A stretch of DNA of 64,000 nucleotides from Galeruca laticollis (taxonomy: Eukaryota; Arthropoda; Insecta; Coleoptera; Chrysomelidae). The translations under genes and the position numbers were made by a program. The notes beneath the pieces were generated by a model, which searched no databases, was not told where the DNA came from, and saw only the letters and a program-made list of their open reading frames with translations. The stretch spans positions 62,912,222 through 62,976,221 of the forward strand of contig OY998179.1 of the NCBI GenBank assembly GCA_963921935.1, written 5' to 3'. Positions 24,746 through 36,644 of the stretch are shown one piece after another. Position 1 is the stretch's first letter; each line of letters opens with the position of its first letter.

Positions 24746-25082
24746 TATTGTATTTAAAAATTTGAAAGTTATTTGTGTCCACTACTTTATGACAATTTGA
24801 CGTATACTTATCATACTTAGCAGGGAGTGTACGTATCGTACACTCTAATAAATTATGTTGAACACACGGTTCGCCCCTCCCAAATTCTATGCTACTGGCG
24901 GAATTGCTGGTTTAGCACAATTTGTAGATACTCAAACACTTTCTAGGTAAAAATTATCGTGAATAATAACGATAAAATCATTATTTTTCAAGATATTTGA
25001 AGTAAAACAAGAACCTGCACAATTATTTTGATTATTGTTGGGTAGAATTTCAGTCAGTTTTAACAAAAATTGATAATAGTGT
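24746..25082. other. Unassigned AT-rich stretch
   Basis: Nothing recognisable. Confidence 0.5.
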
Positions 25083-25320
25083 TTCAAATGAAACTTACTG
25101 TTTCTAGTTAACTCCACAATATATTGAAAAACTGTTAAAAATTCTAAAAGATTGACAATTGTATCGATATTATCTAAATATCTTCGTCAGAATGGCAGAA
25201 GTTACATTTCACTTGATGTCTACCTGATGTTTAATTACTTTTGGGTAGTCCAAGAAGTGACATACCTTGTGATTGACTTAATATATGTTAATAGAAAAAA
25301 GAAGATATGATATTACAAAT
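25083..25320 (+). repeat. Half of a fold-back element
   Basis: Begins with TTTCAAATGAAACTTACTG and TTTCTAGTTAACTCCACAA, then follows the arm of the full element at 49.06-49.86 kb through CTACCTGATGTTTAATTA and TTGACTTAATATATGTTA. No opposing arm is present. Confidence 0.65.
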
Positions 25321-25412
25321 TCATTTCGGAACAATTCGGGTAGTAGATCGGTGACAAGCTTTAGTTGTACAGAAAATAACCTATTCCTATTGTTTTCATG
25401 TTAATTGAAACG

Positions 25413-25690
25413 ATGAAGGAAATGGAACGTATCTTATTGGATGAAATATTAAGTGATAGTGATTCTGATTCATCAGAAAAATCAGATAGTTCAAGTACCT
25501 CAATTTCTAATGAATTCGAATGAATGGATGGAAGATTACATAAATTTATATTCTTCCTGATATTAGAGGACCAATTAAAAGGATACTACCAATAGAGGGT
25601 TACATTCAAAATGTAGTTGGTAATTATACTCCAGATATTTTCAAACTATATTTCTACATTTCAGGTGAGTAGAGAGAGCTCGATCAGTTT
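25413..25690 (+). pseudogene. Possible Harbinger-like transposase N-terminus fragment
   Basis: The ATG at 25413 gives MKEMERILLDEILSDSDSDS, an acidic serine-rich start. After a stop and frameshift another frame reads LPDIRGPIKRILPIEGYI and NVVGNYTPDIFKLYF, which resembles the region before the first helices of HARBI1-type transposases. It breaks off at the (TA)n tract. Read by eye and short, so tentative. Confidence 0.35.
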
Positions 25691-25712
25691 TGAAGCTACA
25701 AATATTGCCTAG

Positions 25713-25714
<2 letters not shown>

Positions 25715-25782
<68 letters not shown>
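25715..25782. repeat. (TA)n microsatellite
   Basis: About 68 bp of pure TA, next to the ATG-type repeat that ends the RTE element. Confidence 0.95.
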
Positions 25783-25784
<2 letters not shown>

Positions 25785-28700
25785 TCATCATCATCATATG
25801 CAGCTTATTCAACCATTTTGTTATGGTGTAGCCTCCCTTTACATATTTATATATTCCACTTCCATGTGGGCCCATTGTTGTCTATTGCTAGCTATGCGGC
25901 CCCAAGTTGATCCTGCGAGTTTCTTTATGTCGTAGTCCCATCTTAAGCTGGGGCGTCTTCTTGGTCTTTTCACGCCTCGGGGATACCATTGCGTTATCTT
26001 TGTGGTCCATCTATCGTCTGTCCTTCTAGCGAGATGCCCCGCCCATTGCCACTTTAGGGATCTGATTCTATTTATGACATCTATCACTTGGGTCTTTTGT
26101 CTGATCCAATCAAGCCTTTTTCTATCTCTCCTTGTTATTCCAAGCATGCATTGTTCCATAGACCTCTGCGTTACCTTGAGTTTTCTAATGATATCAGTTT
26201 TCAGGGTCCAGGTTTCACAGCCGTATGTTAATACTGGTAGTACGCACTGATCAAACGCTTTCTTTTTCAAACGGAGTGACATTCTAGACTTGAAGATGAT
26301 AGAGTTCTGTCCAAATGTTCTCCATGCTAATTTGATTCTTCTGTTTATTTCTGGAAGTAGAGAGCCTGATATGTGTATTAGTTGACCCATGTATATGTAT
26401 TCCTCTACTATTTCCAGGGCAGTGTCATTAATTGTTATTTCTTGTGCGTTTATCAGTTCGTTATACATTATCTTGGTCTTACTCAGATTTATTTTAAGGC
26501 CTACTTCGTTGCTTGCTGCATTCAATTCATTTATTTGTTGTTGCATTTCGCCAGGGTTACTCGCTATCAGGATGATGTCATCAGCGAATCTTAGATGGTT
26601 CAAGTATTCTCCATCTATATTCAAACCTGTGTTGTTCTAGCCCAGTTTTCTGAAGATGCTTTCTAGTGTTGCTGTAAATAACTTTGGTGATATTGCGTCT
26701 CCTTGTCTAACTCCTCTGCTGGTGGGGAATTCTGGTGTGCCCTCATATATCCTAACTCTCGCTTTGGCTTCCCTATATATATTTGCTAGGGTCTCAATAT
26801 ATGGCTTGTCGACCCCTTGTTCTGTTAGGGTAGTTATTACTGCTCTGGGATATATAGAGTCGAATGCTTTCTCAAAGTCGATGAAGGCTAGTGCTAGTGG
26901 TTGGTTGTATTCTTTGGTTCGACTGATAACCTCTTTGAGGGTATGGATGCGATCTATTGTACTGAAGCCTTTGCGGAATCCAGCCTGTTCTCGTGGTTGG
27001 GCCGAGTCTAGTGTATTTTGTATTCTGTTGTGATTGATCTTTGTGAATACCTTGTACGTCACTGGTAGTAGACTTATTGGTCTGTAGTTCTTAATGTCTT
27101 CTTTGCTGCCTTTCTTGTGGATCAACACTATAAGGGCGCTGTTCCACTCTTTAGGTATGCTCCTGGACATCAGACAGTTCGTGTATAGTTTGGCAAGGTA
27201 CTTCCATGTTTTAGCTCCTGCATATTTGAGTATTTCGGTCGTGATGCCGTCATTTCCCGCTGCTTTGCCATTTTTCATGCTTTTCAGTGCCATTTCTACT
27301 TCCTCCACCAAAACTTCTGGTATGGCATCTTCTGAGTGTTCTATTATTTCTTCCAAATTTTCAGGGGCCTTGTATAGGTCTCCATAGAATTTGGCTACTA
27401 GGTCTATTATTTCATTCCTGTCTGTGGTTCTTGTGTTTCCATCAGTTAATGCAACTATCTGTCTTTTCCCTATTATTAGTGCCGTTTTTGCATTTTTGTA
27501 TCTTTTACGGTTTTCTATTGTTGTTTGTTCCAGTTTCTCGTTGTAATTCCTGATATCTTCTGCGATTTTCTTTCGTATCGTCTTGCACAGTTCGGTGTAT
27601 TCAATTCTTTGAATGTTTGTTGTCTTTTTCATTTCTCTTCGTTTTTGTAATAGTGCTTTTGTTTCCGGAGTTAGTTTTTTGTGTTCACCTCGTTGTTGTA
27701 GACCTCCCACTTCTACGGCGCAGTTTCTAATTGTGTCCATCAGTTCAAGGTTGTTATATTCCACTTTTTGTAGTCTTTCGTCTAGTAGTGCTTCATATTG
27801 GTGAGAGTTCTCTCTCAGCCTTTCGTTGTTTATGTTTTTCGTTGTATTGGTTTTGATTAGTCTTGACCTTTCTAGTTTTATATCTAAGACCAGTCGAGCT
27901 CTAATTAGTCGATGGTCGCTTCCTGTAGTGAACTTGTTGAGCGTGCTTAGATCTTTTACTGTGTTAATTTTATTGCTGAGGATAAAGTCTATTTCGTTTC
28001 TGATAGTTGCACCGGGGCCTTCCCACGTCCATTTCCTGTTAGGGTTCTTCTTGAAGAAGGAGTTTGCCACATACATGTTCTGAAAGTGTGCGAACTGTAT
28101 TAATCTCTCTCCCCTTTCATTCCTTTCTTCAAATCCATATTTCCCCATTCCTTTTTCTTGGTCTTTCCTGTGTCCTAATTTGGCATTTAAGTCTCCCATT
28201 ATATATTTGAAGTGACTATTGTCGTTGCTGAACGCTTGGGTTATTTCATTATAGAATTCTTCTATTTCGTCGTCACTATGGCTGATTGTTGGGACGTATA
28301 CCTGAATAATCTGGATAGTATATCTTTTGGAGAGTCTTAGTGTTATGCTGGCTACTCTGTCTGAGGTGCTTGTTATCCTTATGATTCTATTTTTCCAGGT
28401 TTTCTTAAATAGGAATCCTACTCCGCTTGTTCTTCCTGTTGGTGTTCCTTGGTGGTATAGAAGATTCCCTGATTCAAGTTCTATGAGTTCTTCATTTTTT
28501 CGTCTTACTTCGCTAATGCCCATGATATCCCACTTTATTTTTGCTGCCTCTGTTTCCAGTTCCATAATCCTAGCTTGATTAGAGAGTGTACGGCAGTTAT
28601 AAGTTGCTAGGTGTAATGTAGTCAATGGGTAGTGGTTTAGACTCCGCAGATTCTTAGCACCCTCTGCCCTCGTGGCTGGTTTCCAGGATCCACCCCTCCT

Positions 28701-28855
28701 AGGGCCCTTCTGGCTTACGGAGAATGAGGGCCGTAACTTGTCCTTGTCTGTCATGCTGGGGTTGTGAGGCGTACCTTACCACGCTGCCTCAATGCGGGTT
28801 GGCAAGGGGCGAGGGATGTCGTCCGCCAGTTTTGGCCATTTACTGATGGACCCTG
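25783..28855 (-). mobile_element. RTE-type LINE, nearly complete
   Basis: A compact LINE with one ORF encoding apurinic-type endonuclease and RT without RNase H. The 3' end is a short run of ATG repeats on the minus strand, as RTE elements often have short tandem tails. It is intact except for one stop codon, so it is among the younger elements here. Confidence 0.82.
25839..28754 (-). pseudogene. RTE endonuclease-reverse transcriptase, one amber stop
   Basis: The ATG at 28754 opens a 705-codon frame. The endonuclease (about residues 45-300) has TYNCRTL, MGISEVRR, MGDLNAKLGH and GSDHRLI. The RT follows with GKAAGNDGITTEIL, NYRPISLLPVTYK, FRKGFSTIDRI, AFIDFEKAFDS and GVRQGDAISPKLF. A TAG at 26637-26639 stands where TGG is usual; the frame then continues unbroken for 265 codons with the catalytic FADD and ends in a domain with RRRPSLRWDYDIKKLAG, typical for RTE. 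Full length would be about 971 residues. Readthrough or a single mutation apart, the frame is intact. Confidence 0.88.
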
Positions 28856-28983
28856 TACCCCCAGATTTTTAGTGGAACTTTTTATTTATGAAAAAGCCCT
28901 TACTAGAGTGAGATTCGAACCCCCGTCCTTCAGGTCAAGAAAACCCAATTTCCGGCGCTCTAACGCACTCCGCCATCTGGGGG

Positions 28984-28985
<2 letters not shown>
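28856..28985 (-). mobile_element. tRNA-derived SINE-like segment
   Basis: The minus strand reads an A-box-like TGGCGGAGTGCGTTAGAGCG (28956-28975) and a B-box GGTTCGAATC (28912-28921), the internal RNA polymerase III promoter of tRNA genes. The segment is closed by an 11-bp inverted repeat, TACCCCCAGAT and ATCTGGGGGTA. It is too long for a tRNA and has no good anticodon arm, so a SINE head or tRNA-like part of the adjacent RTE leader is more likely than a tRNA gene. Confidence 0.55.

Positions 28986-29076
<91 letters not shown>
28985..29076. repeat. (TA)n microsatellite
   Basis: About 90 bp with one phase slip. It and the tract at 34752-34854 were probably one array before the gypsy element inserted. 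Confidence 0.95.
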
Positions 29077-29079
<3 letters not shown>

Positions 29080-29383
29080 GATACGCCTATGGTTATCGGT
29101 GTGTCGGTGTATGTGCGCAAGCGCGGAGGTCGAGTGTGCGCGAGTGGAAAGAAGGAGAAAAGAGTGGGGCGACCGTCGGGGAGAAGCCGGTGGAAAAGAG
29201 GAAGGGGAGGAGAGAGCCGGTTGCCGGCGAGTTGAACCGGTGATCGAGAAAAGACTATTGAATGTTTCAGTTATACATATGGCTACAATTTGTTAACATT
29301 AAACAGTACGATATTCATATTACTAAAAGTGTGTTATTCATCATCCCTCAGATATCCAACATACACCGAAAAGGTACAACACA
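29077..29383 (+). repeat. gypsy 5' LTR
   Basis: Begins TGTGATACGCC and ends GGTACAACACA. GC-rich in its first 150 bp. Confidence 0.9.
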
Positions 29384-30025
29384 TAATTTGACGCTCAACG
29401 GGGACGGATATAGAGGTGAACATCGAATGAACAATCAACAGGTTATGGAAAATTCAAGGTACTGTTTTCTTATTATTTAATCATCCAAGATGGCTGTTGG
29501 AAATTTTGCAACGATATTTTAGTGCATTGCACTGATTAAAATTTGGACTAACTTTTGAAGTGTAAAGAAGAAAATACGTTTGATTAATTAATTACGAACC
29601 ATTTTGATTACGTAAAAACAACAGTTGAATATCTGAATATTAAAATATACTTATTGATTTAGGGTGAATTAACGAATGTTAGTTAACCACAGTATTGATT
29701 ACATTTAGTAAAAACAAAGATTTTGAAAGTCTAAGTAAAACTGATCAAGATAAATAATAAAAAAGACATTTATTAGACTTTATTGTTCGATGCATTCAAG
29801 TACCTATGTTCTTTTTTATGATTAGGTAGAAATATTGTAAAGTTGAATTGTTAGAGATTGAAAATAATATTTGTTTTTATCATTTATTTGAAACTTTTGC
29901 GCTGTAGGTATTCTGATTCAAACCTATTATATATATTGATGTTTTGACTATTATCCATAATCCATAGTATTGTGAATTTTTGTATTTATATATTTTAATA
30001 TTGTCTTGACATTATTGTAAATAAG
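29384..30025 (+). other. gypsy leader with probable primer-binding site
   Basis: Just after the LTR comes TTTGACGCTCAACGGGGAC (about 29387-29405), in the position of the tRNA primer-binding site. The matching tRNA was not determined. The remaining 600 bp are AT-rich leader without ORFs. Confidence 0.6.
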
Positions 30026-33000
30026 ATGCCAAAAAGCAAATCTAAGGCAAACGAGGATAAGGAACACGTCCTAGAAATAAAAGTGAACGATAATAGCGAT
30101 TTATTAGCAAATGATATGGCAAATTCACGGGCGACTGATGATTTACAAAAAATAGTTAATAGCTTAGCAGAGGATCTTAAAAAAGTACAAACAACTTTGC
30201 TTACTTTATCAAATAATATGGTTGATCTGCAAAAAAGAGTAGATAATAAATCGAATGATGATTTTAAAGACGAAAAGCATTATATTTCGTTATGGAAAGA
30301 TATGGGGGGTAATAGTTTGTCATTTTCACCGGGTGGAAATACTCACCCAATGTTGTTTTTGAAAAAATTATCGAGAACATTAAATGATGCTAGAGTGCCA
30401 GAGTCGGCGAAGGTAAGTTTAGCTATAGGGGGTTTGAAAAATTCAGCAGCAGATTGGGCTGAATATAAGGAAGAAAGTTTTGTAAATTTTGAAACATTTG
30501 TTGAGGCGTTTAAGGCAAGGTATTGGAATGCGGAACATGAAAGGGGATTATTTTATGAAATTAAATATGGAAAGTATAAATCGGGAAGTAAAGCTGACTA
30601 TTTACTTAGTCTTGTAAGGCAGTCGAGTTTTTTATCAGATAAAATTCCAGAGGTGGAGTTAGTCGAATGGGTATCAGATCATTTCGCAGATGAACCGGAG
30701 ATTGAAAAAAGTATTGTTTTGAAAGGTTATAAAACTGTAGATGAAGTAGAAATGTTTTTGAGGAAAATAGATTCGGTAGACTGTAAAATAAACAAAGGTA
30801 CGGATATTAGACGCGGTCAAGATGTTAGTCGACACGACCATAGAGAGGGAAATAAAGGGAATTTTCGCAATCAGGGAAATGATAGGTTTCGGAGACAGGT
30901 TAACGATAATACGCGGAGACAGGCGAACTGGAATGCTGATACGAATTGGAGAGATCAGGATAACAATCAAGATAATAATGTGGAAAGAAATGGAAATGCG
31001 ACAACGCTAAATTGTAATTTATTATCAAAGTTCTATACTAATGGTTCGGAAGATTTGTTATCTGAAGCAGAAGAAGAAGAAGTGCCCAAAGAAAATTTAA
31101 TTTCTCCGATGATAAAAATTGAAACTGAAAACATAGAAACAGAAGCACTAATCGATTCAGGTAGTCAAGTTTCGGCTATATCGGATACATTTTTGTCTAA
31201 TTTGAGAGATTTGAAATTACCACTATTGCCGGTGTGTGAGCTAGCGGTTAGGGTAGCCATAGGGGCTAGGGAACAAACAATCAAATGTCAAGTCTTAATT
31301 CCAGTAAATATGGGTAACAAAATATATAATATTGTTTTTTTAGTAATACCAAAAATGAATGAAAACATTTTACTTGGCACCGATTGGTTGTCAAATAATC
31401 ATGCACGGTTAGATTTTAGTAACAACATTTTAACATTTTGTTACGAGGGTGATGATATTAGTATACCGTTTCGGACTCGAGTTAATGGTAGTAATACGCT
31501 AACCGTAAATTTGATAAAAAATATTGAAGACAGACATTTGTACAGCGAAGAACAATTAATCAATGCGGCGAGAAGCGCTGAAATGTTAAAAGAAAATGAA
31601 AAGGAGAAACTACTAAATGTTTTAAAAAATTACGCGGAGATTTTTTCAGAAACTCCTGTTTTAACTTCTAAATATGAACATGAAATTTATATGAGAGATG
31701 CTTCTCCATTTTATAAAGCGTCCTACCCGGTACCGTTCTCACAGAGAGCAGAGGTACAACGTCAAGTTGACGAAATGTTGGAATGGGGGGTTATAGAGGA
31801 AGGACCGACAGAATATGTGTCACCATTGGTCACCGTAAAAAAGAAAGACGGATCGTTGAGGGTTTGTTTAGATGCACGATATCTAAATACTAGGATGTGT
31901 ATGGATCATGTAATGCCACCTAGACCGGAAGATTTATTATGTATTTTAGGAAAAGGCCAAGTAATAAGCTCACTCGATATGACGGCGGGGTACTGGCAAA
32001 ATCCAATTAAGAAGGAGCACTGTAAGTATACCGGGCTTGGGTATAATGGTAAAACGTATTATTTTAAAAGATTACCGTTCGGACTTTCTACCGCAGTGGG
32101 TAGTTTTATTCGAGGGTTATCGAACGTTTTAGGACCTGAAGTGCAACCGTTTACAGTAGCTTACGTCGATGACTTGTTAATATTTTCCGAGTCGGTACAA
32201 GAACATTTGCACCATCTAGAAATTATCTTTAATAAATTTAGAATTGCGAATTTAACAATTAAACTCAGGAAATCATGTTTTGCGCAGCGGGAAATCGAAT
32301 TTTTAGGGCATATAATAACGTCTCAGGGTATCAGAATAAATCCGAAAAGAACCGAATCCGTTCAGAATTTTCCAAGACCCAGGAATATTAAAGAGTTACA
32401 GGGCTTTTTAGGGTTAGTTAATTACGATCGGCGATTTTGTGCAAATTTTTCGCAACTTACATTACCGTTATTACCGCTTTTAAGAAAACGAACTATTTGG
32501 ATTTGGGACGCCGAAAAAGAAAACGCATTCAACGCTATCAAAAAGGCTTATTTAAATACAACGATTGTTAACCATCCGGATATGAATAGAAACTTTTATG
32601 TTCAAACGGATAGTTCAGATTTCGCGTTAGGAGCATGTTTGTATCAGATGAGTGATACAGGGGTTCAACAAATTTTAGCATTTACAAGTAGAATTTTACA
32701 GGGTGCAGAGAAAAGATACACCGTTACAGAAAAGGAGCTGTTAGCTGTAGTTCACGCTTTTAGGCAGTGGAGAACATTGATTTTGGGATTTAGTATTATC
32801 GTGGTAACGGATCATAAAGCCCTATCCTTTTTGTTTAAAACGAAATTAAAAAATGCTTGTTTATTTAGATGGGTATTGTTTTTGCAGGAATTTAACTTCG
32901 AAATAACGCACTGCGCGGGTCGGAATAACATTATCGCAGACATTCTGTCTCGAAATCCAACTGATTCAAATGTACCCTATCGACCAGATACTATAACCAG

Positions 33001-34285
33001 TATTAATGTAACTATGTTAAAATTGACAGAACAGTTTAATTTAGTAAAAAAGAATTTTTGTACTCTGAAAGGGGATCAAACGCGAGACGCCGTAATATTG
33101 AAAAAAGTAAATATTTTATCCGGCAATTTAAAAGTGCCAATCGGGATAGCTAGTCGTATAGCTAAATGGTTTATATCACACAACGGCATTTTGTTTAAGC
33201 GGGGGGATAAATCCAACCCTGGATTTAAATTATGTGTGCCAAAGGATCAAGTGCTAGATTTGGTTGTACAACAACATAACGATATTGGGCATTTTGGGGG
33301 TAATAAAACTTTTGTGCATATGAACCGCACTTTTCATTGGCCTAAAATGCGCCATCAAATTCGTAAAATCGTCGCGAGCTGCGATTTGTGTCAAAAAACC
33401 AAGCATGGACCTACCAGTCGGGATTCGATGAACCCTGTATTAGTAGATAAACCGGGAAAGCTGGTGTGTGTTGATCTCATGGGGCCGTTTCCTCCTTCAC
33501 GGGCAGGAGTGACCCAATTACTAGTGATTACTGATTCATTTTCAAAATATTGTAAATTATATGCGCTTAAAAGAGCCACTACTAAGGCAATTTTAAATAA
33601 ACTCACTAACAACTATTTTAAGGTTGTGCAAAAGCCGATAAGTATTTTAAGTGACAATGGTACTCAGTTTAGGTCTCATATGTGGGAGAGAACTTTGAAA
33701 AAACAGGGTGTTGTAGTTAAACATACGAGTATCTATTTCCCGCAAAGAAATTCGGTAGAAAGGTTAAATAAAGAAGTGGGGAGACTACTGAGATCGTTTG
33801 TGTGTTAACAACACACGAAGTGGGCATATGTATTAAACGACGTAGAATCCTGCTTAAATAATGTGATTCATGAATCGACAGGATATTGTCCAAACTTTCT
33901 GCAATTCGGCAAGATAGAAAAGAATAATATTCACTATTTAATTAAGTTTCCTCAAGAAGACTCATTAACAGAACCGCTCGAGGATGTAATATGGGAGTTG
34001 GCGGCTGCAAAGTTGAAATCTAAAGCTTTAAAGAGAAAATCAAAGCATGACCAAAAGGTAAAAATCACCAAGTTTAGTGTAGGTGATCTGGTACTTGCAA
34101 AAAATCATCATTTATCTTCGGCATACGAGGGCACTATAAAAAAGTTGTTTGTCCTTTTTCAGGGTCCGTATAAAATTACAAGAGTAGTCAGTAATAACGC
34201 ATATGAATTGCAAGATTCTGAAGGGCGAATTTGTAGTATACAAAACGTGACCAATCTGAAACCTTATAAACAGTATGTTGCCTAA
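30026..34285 (+). pseudogene. gypsy gag-pol polyprotein, one in-frame stop
   Basis: The ATG at 30026 opens 1260 codons. Gag (about 1-330) has a capsid-like region and a basic R/N/D-rich end but no CCHC knuckle. Protease has ALIDSGSQ near residue 376. RT carries the YVDD motif near 713, RNase H has QTDSSD, TEKELLAV and VTDHKA between 860 and 930, and integrase has an HHCC finger near 1085-1123 and the D, D and E residues near 1149, 1209 and 1245. A TAA at 33806-33808 stops the frame shortly after the last catalytic residue. The same frame then continues to 34285, including a GPY/F-type module (FQGPYKITRVV) that ends the integrase. The break and its place are as stated; no restored version is given. 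Confidence 0.9.
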
Positions 34286-34427
34286 TCAGTTGTTCCTTAA
34301 ATAATCTTCTTGTAATTAAAAAAAATCTGTAGTAGTAATAGTTTAGTTAGTATATTGTTTCTCACGAGTGTTTAATTCTCGTTGCTTAAGGTTTGCTATA
34401 CTTGTGTTAGTTTGTACGCAACTCCAA

Positions 34428-34442
34428 TAAAACAGGGGGGTA
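34428..34442 (+). other. Polypurine tract of the gypsy element
   Basis: AAAACAGGGGGG immediately before the 3' LTR, the plus-strand primer site of LTR elements. Confidence 0.75.
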
Positions 34443-34444
34443 TG

Positions 34445-34854
<410 letters not shown>

Positions 34855-34914
34855 ACAACAAAGAGATTCATGGGTAATTCACGCAAAATAAGGGCTACTG
34901 AAATAGAGTGGTAA

Positions 34915-34959
34915 CCGTGGACATGCATGTTTCTGGCTCATTTTGCCTCTTCAGCACGG
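34915..34959 (-). ncRNA. Hammerhead ribozyme, type I, block A unit 1
   Basis: Minus strand: stem I CCGTG/CACGG, core CTGAAGA, stem II GGC/GCC, GAAA, short stem III ACATGCATGT, cleavage triplet GTC. The outer stem I continues as GGT/ACC beyond a small internal loop. Confidence 0.82.
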
Positions 34960-35264
34960 CATAACCAAATAATGATGTGAAATTTGGGAGCAAAGATGTT
35001 AAACGAAACATTGGAAAACACAAAATAACGGATTTCAGCAGGGAAACCAAACGCTCATTTGTGTCTTCAATTGGAAGATCCCGAGTTTTCAGGACAACAA
35101 CCAACATCGACACGGAAGCGCATATAGCCCCCCCGCCATGAACCTTCCGACCCATGGTAAATAACAAAAAAGATGTAGGAATATCGCATGATATGGCAAC
35201 AACAACAACAAAGAGATTCATGGGTAATTCACGCAAAATAAGGGCTACTGAAATAGAGTGGTAA

Positions 35265-35309
35265 CCGTGGACATGCATGTTTCTGGCTCATTTTGCCTCT
35301 TCAGCACGG
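35265..35309 (-). ncRNA. Hammerhead ribozyme, type I, block A unit 2
   Basis: Identical in all ribozyme parts to the copy 350 bp to the left. Confidence 0.82.
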
Positions 35310-35794
35310 CATAACCAAATAATGATGTGAAATTTGGGAGCAAAGATGTTAACCGAAACATTGGAAAACACAAAATAACGGATTTCAGCAGGGAAACCAA
35401 ACGCTCATTTGTGTCTTTAATTGGAAGATCCCGAGTTTTCAGGACAACAACCAACATCGACACGGAGGCGCATATAGCCCCCCCGTCATGAACCTTCCGA
35501 CCCATGGTAAATAACAAAGAAGATGTAGGAATATCGCGTGATATGGCAACAACAACGACAAAGAGATTCATATTCCTACATCTTCTTTGTTATTTACCAT
35601 GGGTCGGAAGGTTCATGGCGGGGGGGCTATATGCGCCTCCGTGTCGATGTTGGTTGTTGTCCTGAAAACTCGGGATCTTCCAATTGAAGACACAAATGAG
35701 CGTTTGGTTTCCCTGCTGAAATCCGTTATTTTGTGTTTTCCAATGTTTCGGTTAACATCTTTGCTCCCAAATTTCACATCATTATTTGGTTATG

Positions 35795-35839
35795 CCGTGC
35801 TGAAGAGGCAAAATGAGCCAGAAACATGCATGTCCACGG
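35795..35839 (+). ncRNA. Hammerhead ribozyme, type I, block A unit 3
   Basis: Plus-strand copy with CTGAAGA core and GTC cleavage site after 35834. Confidence 0.82.
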
Positions 35840-36144
35840 TTACCACTCTATTTCAGTAGCCCTTATTTTGCGTGAATTACCCATGAATCTCTTTGTTGTT
35901 GTTGTTGCCATATCACGCGATATTCCTACATCTTTTTTGTTATTTACCATGGGTCGGAAGGTTCATGGCGGGGGGGCTATATGCGCTTCCGTGTCGATGT
36001 TGGTTGTTGTCCTGAAAACTCGGGATCTTCCAATTGAAGACACAAATGAGCGTTTGGTTTCCCTGCTGAAATCCGTTATTTTGTGTTTTCCAATGTTTCG
36101 TTTAACATCTTCGCTCCCAAATTTCACATCATTATTTGGTTATG

Positions 36145-36189
36145 CCGTGCTGAAGAGGCAAAATGAGCCAGAAACATGCATGTCCACGG
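36145..36189 (+). ncRNA. Hammerhead ribozyme, type I, block A unit 4
   Basis: Plus-strand copy 350 bp after the previous one; the array ends 106 nt beyond its cleavage site, at (TA)n. Confidence 0.82.
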
Positions 36190-36289
36190 TTACCACTCTA
36201 TTTCAGTAGCCCTTATTTTGCGTGAATTACCCATGAATCTCTTTGTTGTTGTTGTTGCCATATCACGCGATATTCCTACATCTTCTTTG

Positions 36290-36290
<1 letters not shown>

Positions 36291-36334
<44 letters not shown>
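36291..36334. repeat. (TA)n microsatellite
   Basis: Shared border between retrozyme block A and the Penelope-like element. Confidence 0.95.
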
Positions 36335-36339
<5 letters not shown>

Positions 36340-36567
36340 GAAAAGTTTATTTTCTTGGGTTCCTAGGTTGTTTGAAATAATTAAAAACGATTATGTTTCA
36401 CATTTTTCTATGAAAAATGGATATATATAATTTTAACGTTTCGCTTATTCTTTGGAAGCATTTTCAAAAACAATACCATTGTAAAAATAAGAGACGATTG
36501 AAATATCAGCAGCTAGATAAAAACATAACATTGGTAGGTTTCTTAAAAACAATAATAAAAACATGGA
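36332..36567 (-). repeat. Penelope pseudo-LTR, left
   Basis: Matches 38793-39030 in inverted orientation with roughly ten differences. Shared landmarks are CCTAGGTTGTTTGAAATAAT and ACGATTATGTTTCACATTTT. Confidence 0.88.
36430..36468 (-). ncRNA. Decayed hammerhead-like motif in left pseudo-LTR
   Basis: Minus strand: TTGAAAATGCTTCC, loop, TAAGCGAAACGTT. Stem II and the GAAA box are visible, but CTGATGA is replaced by TTGAAAA. Hammerheads are known from Penelope-like terminal repeats. Confidence 0.4.
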
Positions 36568-36644
36568 AACATAGCATTAAAATTGATGTACTCACCTTAG
36601 AATATCAACGGAACGATACTATACGAGGTAGGTTGAAAATGAAA

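Larger units (their letters stand above)
34855..36290. mobile_element. Retrozyme-like block A, head-to-head, four hammerheads
   Basis: Two minus-strand units (34855-35571) joined head-to-head at 35571/35572 to about two plus-strand units (35572-36290). The period is 350 bp. The junction joins two differently truncated 5' ends and leaves a spacer of about 40 bp in a palindrome with arms of about 0.7 kb. Both outer ends pass into (TA)n. Each unit carries a hammerhead ribozyme; copies differ by a few percent. No protein-coding capacity is inferred. Confidence 0.85.

Noticed and set aside
28905..28985. A functional tRNA gene on the minus strand
   Set aside because: Boxes A and B are present, but the region between them does not give a normal anticodon arm and the closing stem is 11 bp around 130 bp.
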